From contig JBKHBT010000004.1 in the NCBI GenBank assembly GCA_046542255.1, forward strand, positions 18,597 through 82,596: 64,000 nt of DNA, in the 5' to 3' direction. A program made the translations under genes and the position numbers. Positions 63,976 through 64,000 of the stretch are shown piece by piece. Position 1 is the first letter of the stretch. Every line of letters starts with the position of its first letter. The notes under the pieces are model-generated. The model saw only the letters and a list, made by a program, of their open reading frames with translations. It was not told the DNA's origin and made no database searches. Origin of the DNA: JBKHBT01 sp046542255 (GTDB taxonomy: Bacteria; UBP14; UBA6098; JBKHBT01).

Positions 63976-64000
63976 GAGCAATGTCCTGCTTGGAATCTTC

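Noticed and set aside
1..64000. CRISPR arrays, tRNA or rRNA genes, insertion sequences, phage genes
   Set aside because: I checked every gap between genes by eye and found no regularly spaced repeats, cloverleaf-type sequences, rRNA segments or transposase/integrase motifs. A covariance-model scan would be decisive and could not be run.

Overview
The window looks like chromosomal DNA from a Gram-negative bacterium of the FCB superphylum, probably an uncultured candidate phylum rather than a classical Bacteroidetes. The evidence is lipid A/Kdo genes (waaA, lpxK), a TonB-dependent receptor with an N-terminal carboxypeptidase-regulatory-like domain, and four giant exported proteins ending in a PNPFNP-type C-terminal sorting domain of the kind used by type IX secretion. 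The DNA is AT-rich by eye and genes are tightly packed, often overlapping by 1-14 bases. I saw no rRNA, tRNA, CRISPR array, transposase or phage gene. No gap between genes exceeds 300 bases.

Layout. 0-1.6 kb: the tail of an unidentified Cys-containing protein, then pyrF and pyrE. 1.8-8.4 kb: a type IV pilus minor-pilin operon (FimT/GspH-like, PilV-like, PilW-like, PilX-like, PilY1-like, plus a small exported protein of unknown function) behind a good sigma70-type promoter. 8.5-17.2 kb: a signalling run of an NtrC-type sigma54 activator, a lone receiver, a membrane histidine kinase, an MgtE magnesium channel, a receiver-GGDEF protein, a TPR-like lipoprotein, a cupin and a PAS histidine kinase. 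17.4-25.5 kb, minus strand: thiL, a histidine kinase, dnaX, ybaB, rpmH, rnpA, yidD, yidC and mnmE. 25.6-29.0 kb, minus strand: an exported DJ-1/PfpI protein, a TonB-dependent receptor and its partner lipoprotein. 29.2-35.6 kb: an envelope operon (DUF374 acyltransferase, waaA, lpxK, GT4 glycosyltransferase, RmlD-like reductase, Wzi-like outer-membrane protein).

35.9-59.8 kb is the outstanding region: about 24 kb holding only four genes, all for giant exported proteins (about 3059, 1576, 1548 and 1560 residues). The last three are full-length paralogues. Each carries three copies of one beta-rich module, a string of carboxypeptidase-regulatory-like domains, an alpha/beta domain with an invariant VEGPDFG segment, and a sorting domain. 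The genes are separated by hairpin structures and have candidate promoters or strong ribosome-binding sites, so they look like a highly expressed surface system. Its function is unknown.

59.9-63.7 kb, minus strand: a zinc-ribbon/GYF/membrane protein, a GT39-like membrane glycosyltransferase and a GNAT-like acyltransferase. A roughly 110-base hairpin-bearing repeat occurs at 17.26 kb and again, inverted, at 63.86 kb.

All assignments come from reading motifs and gene order. No database search or structure prediction was run.
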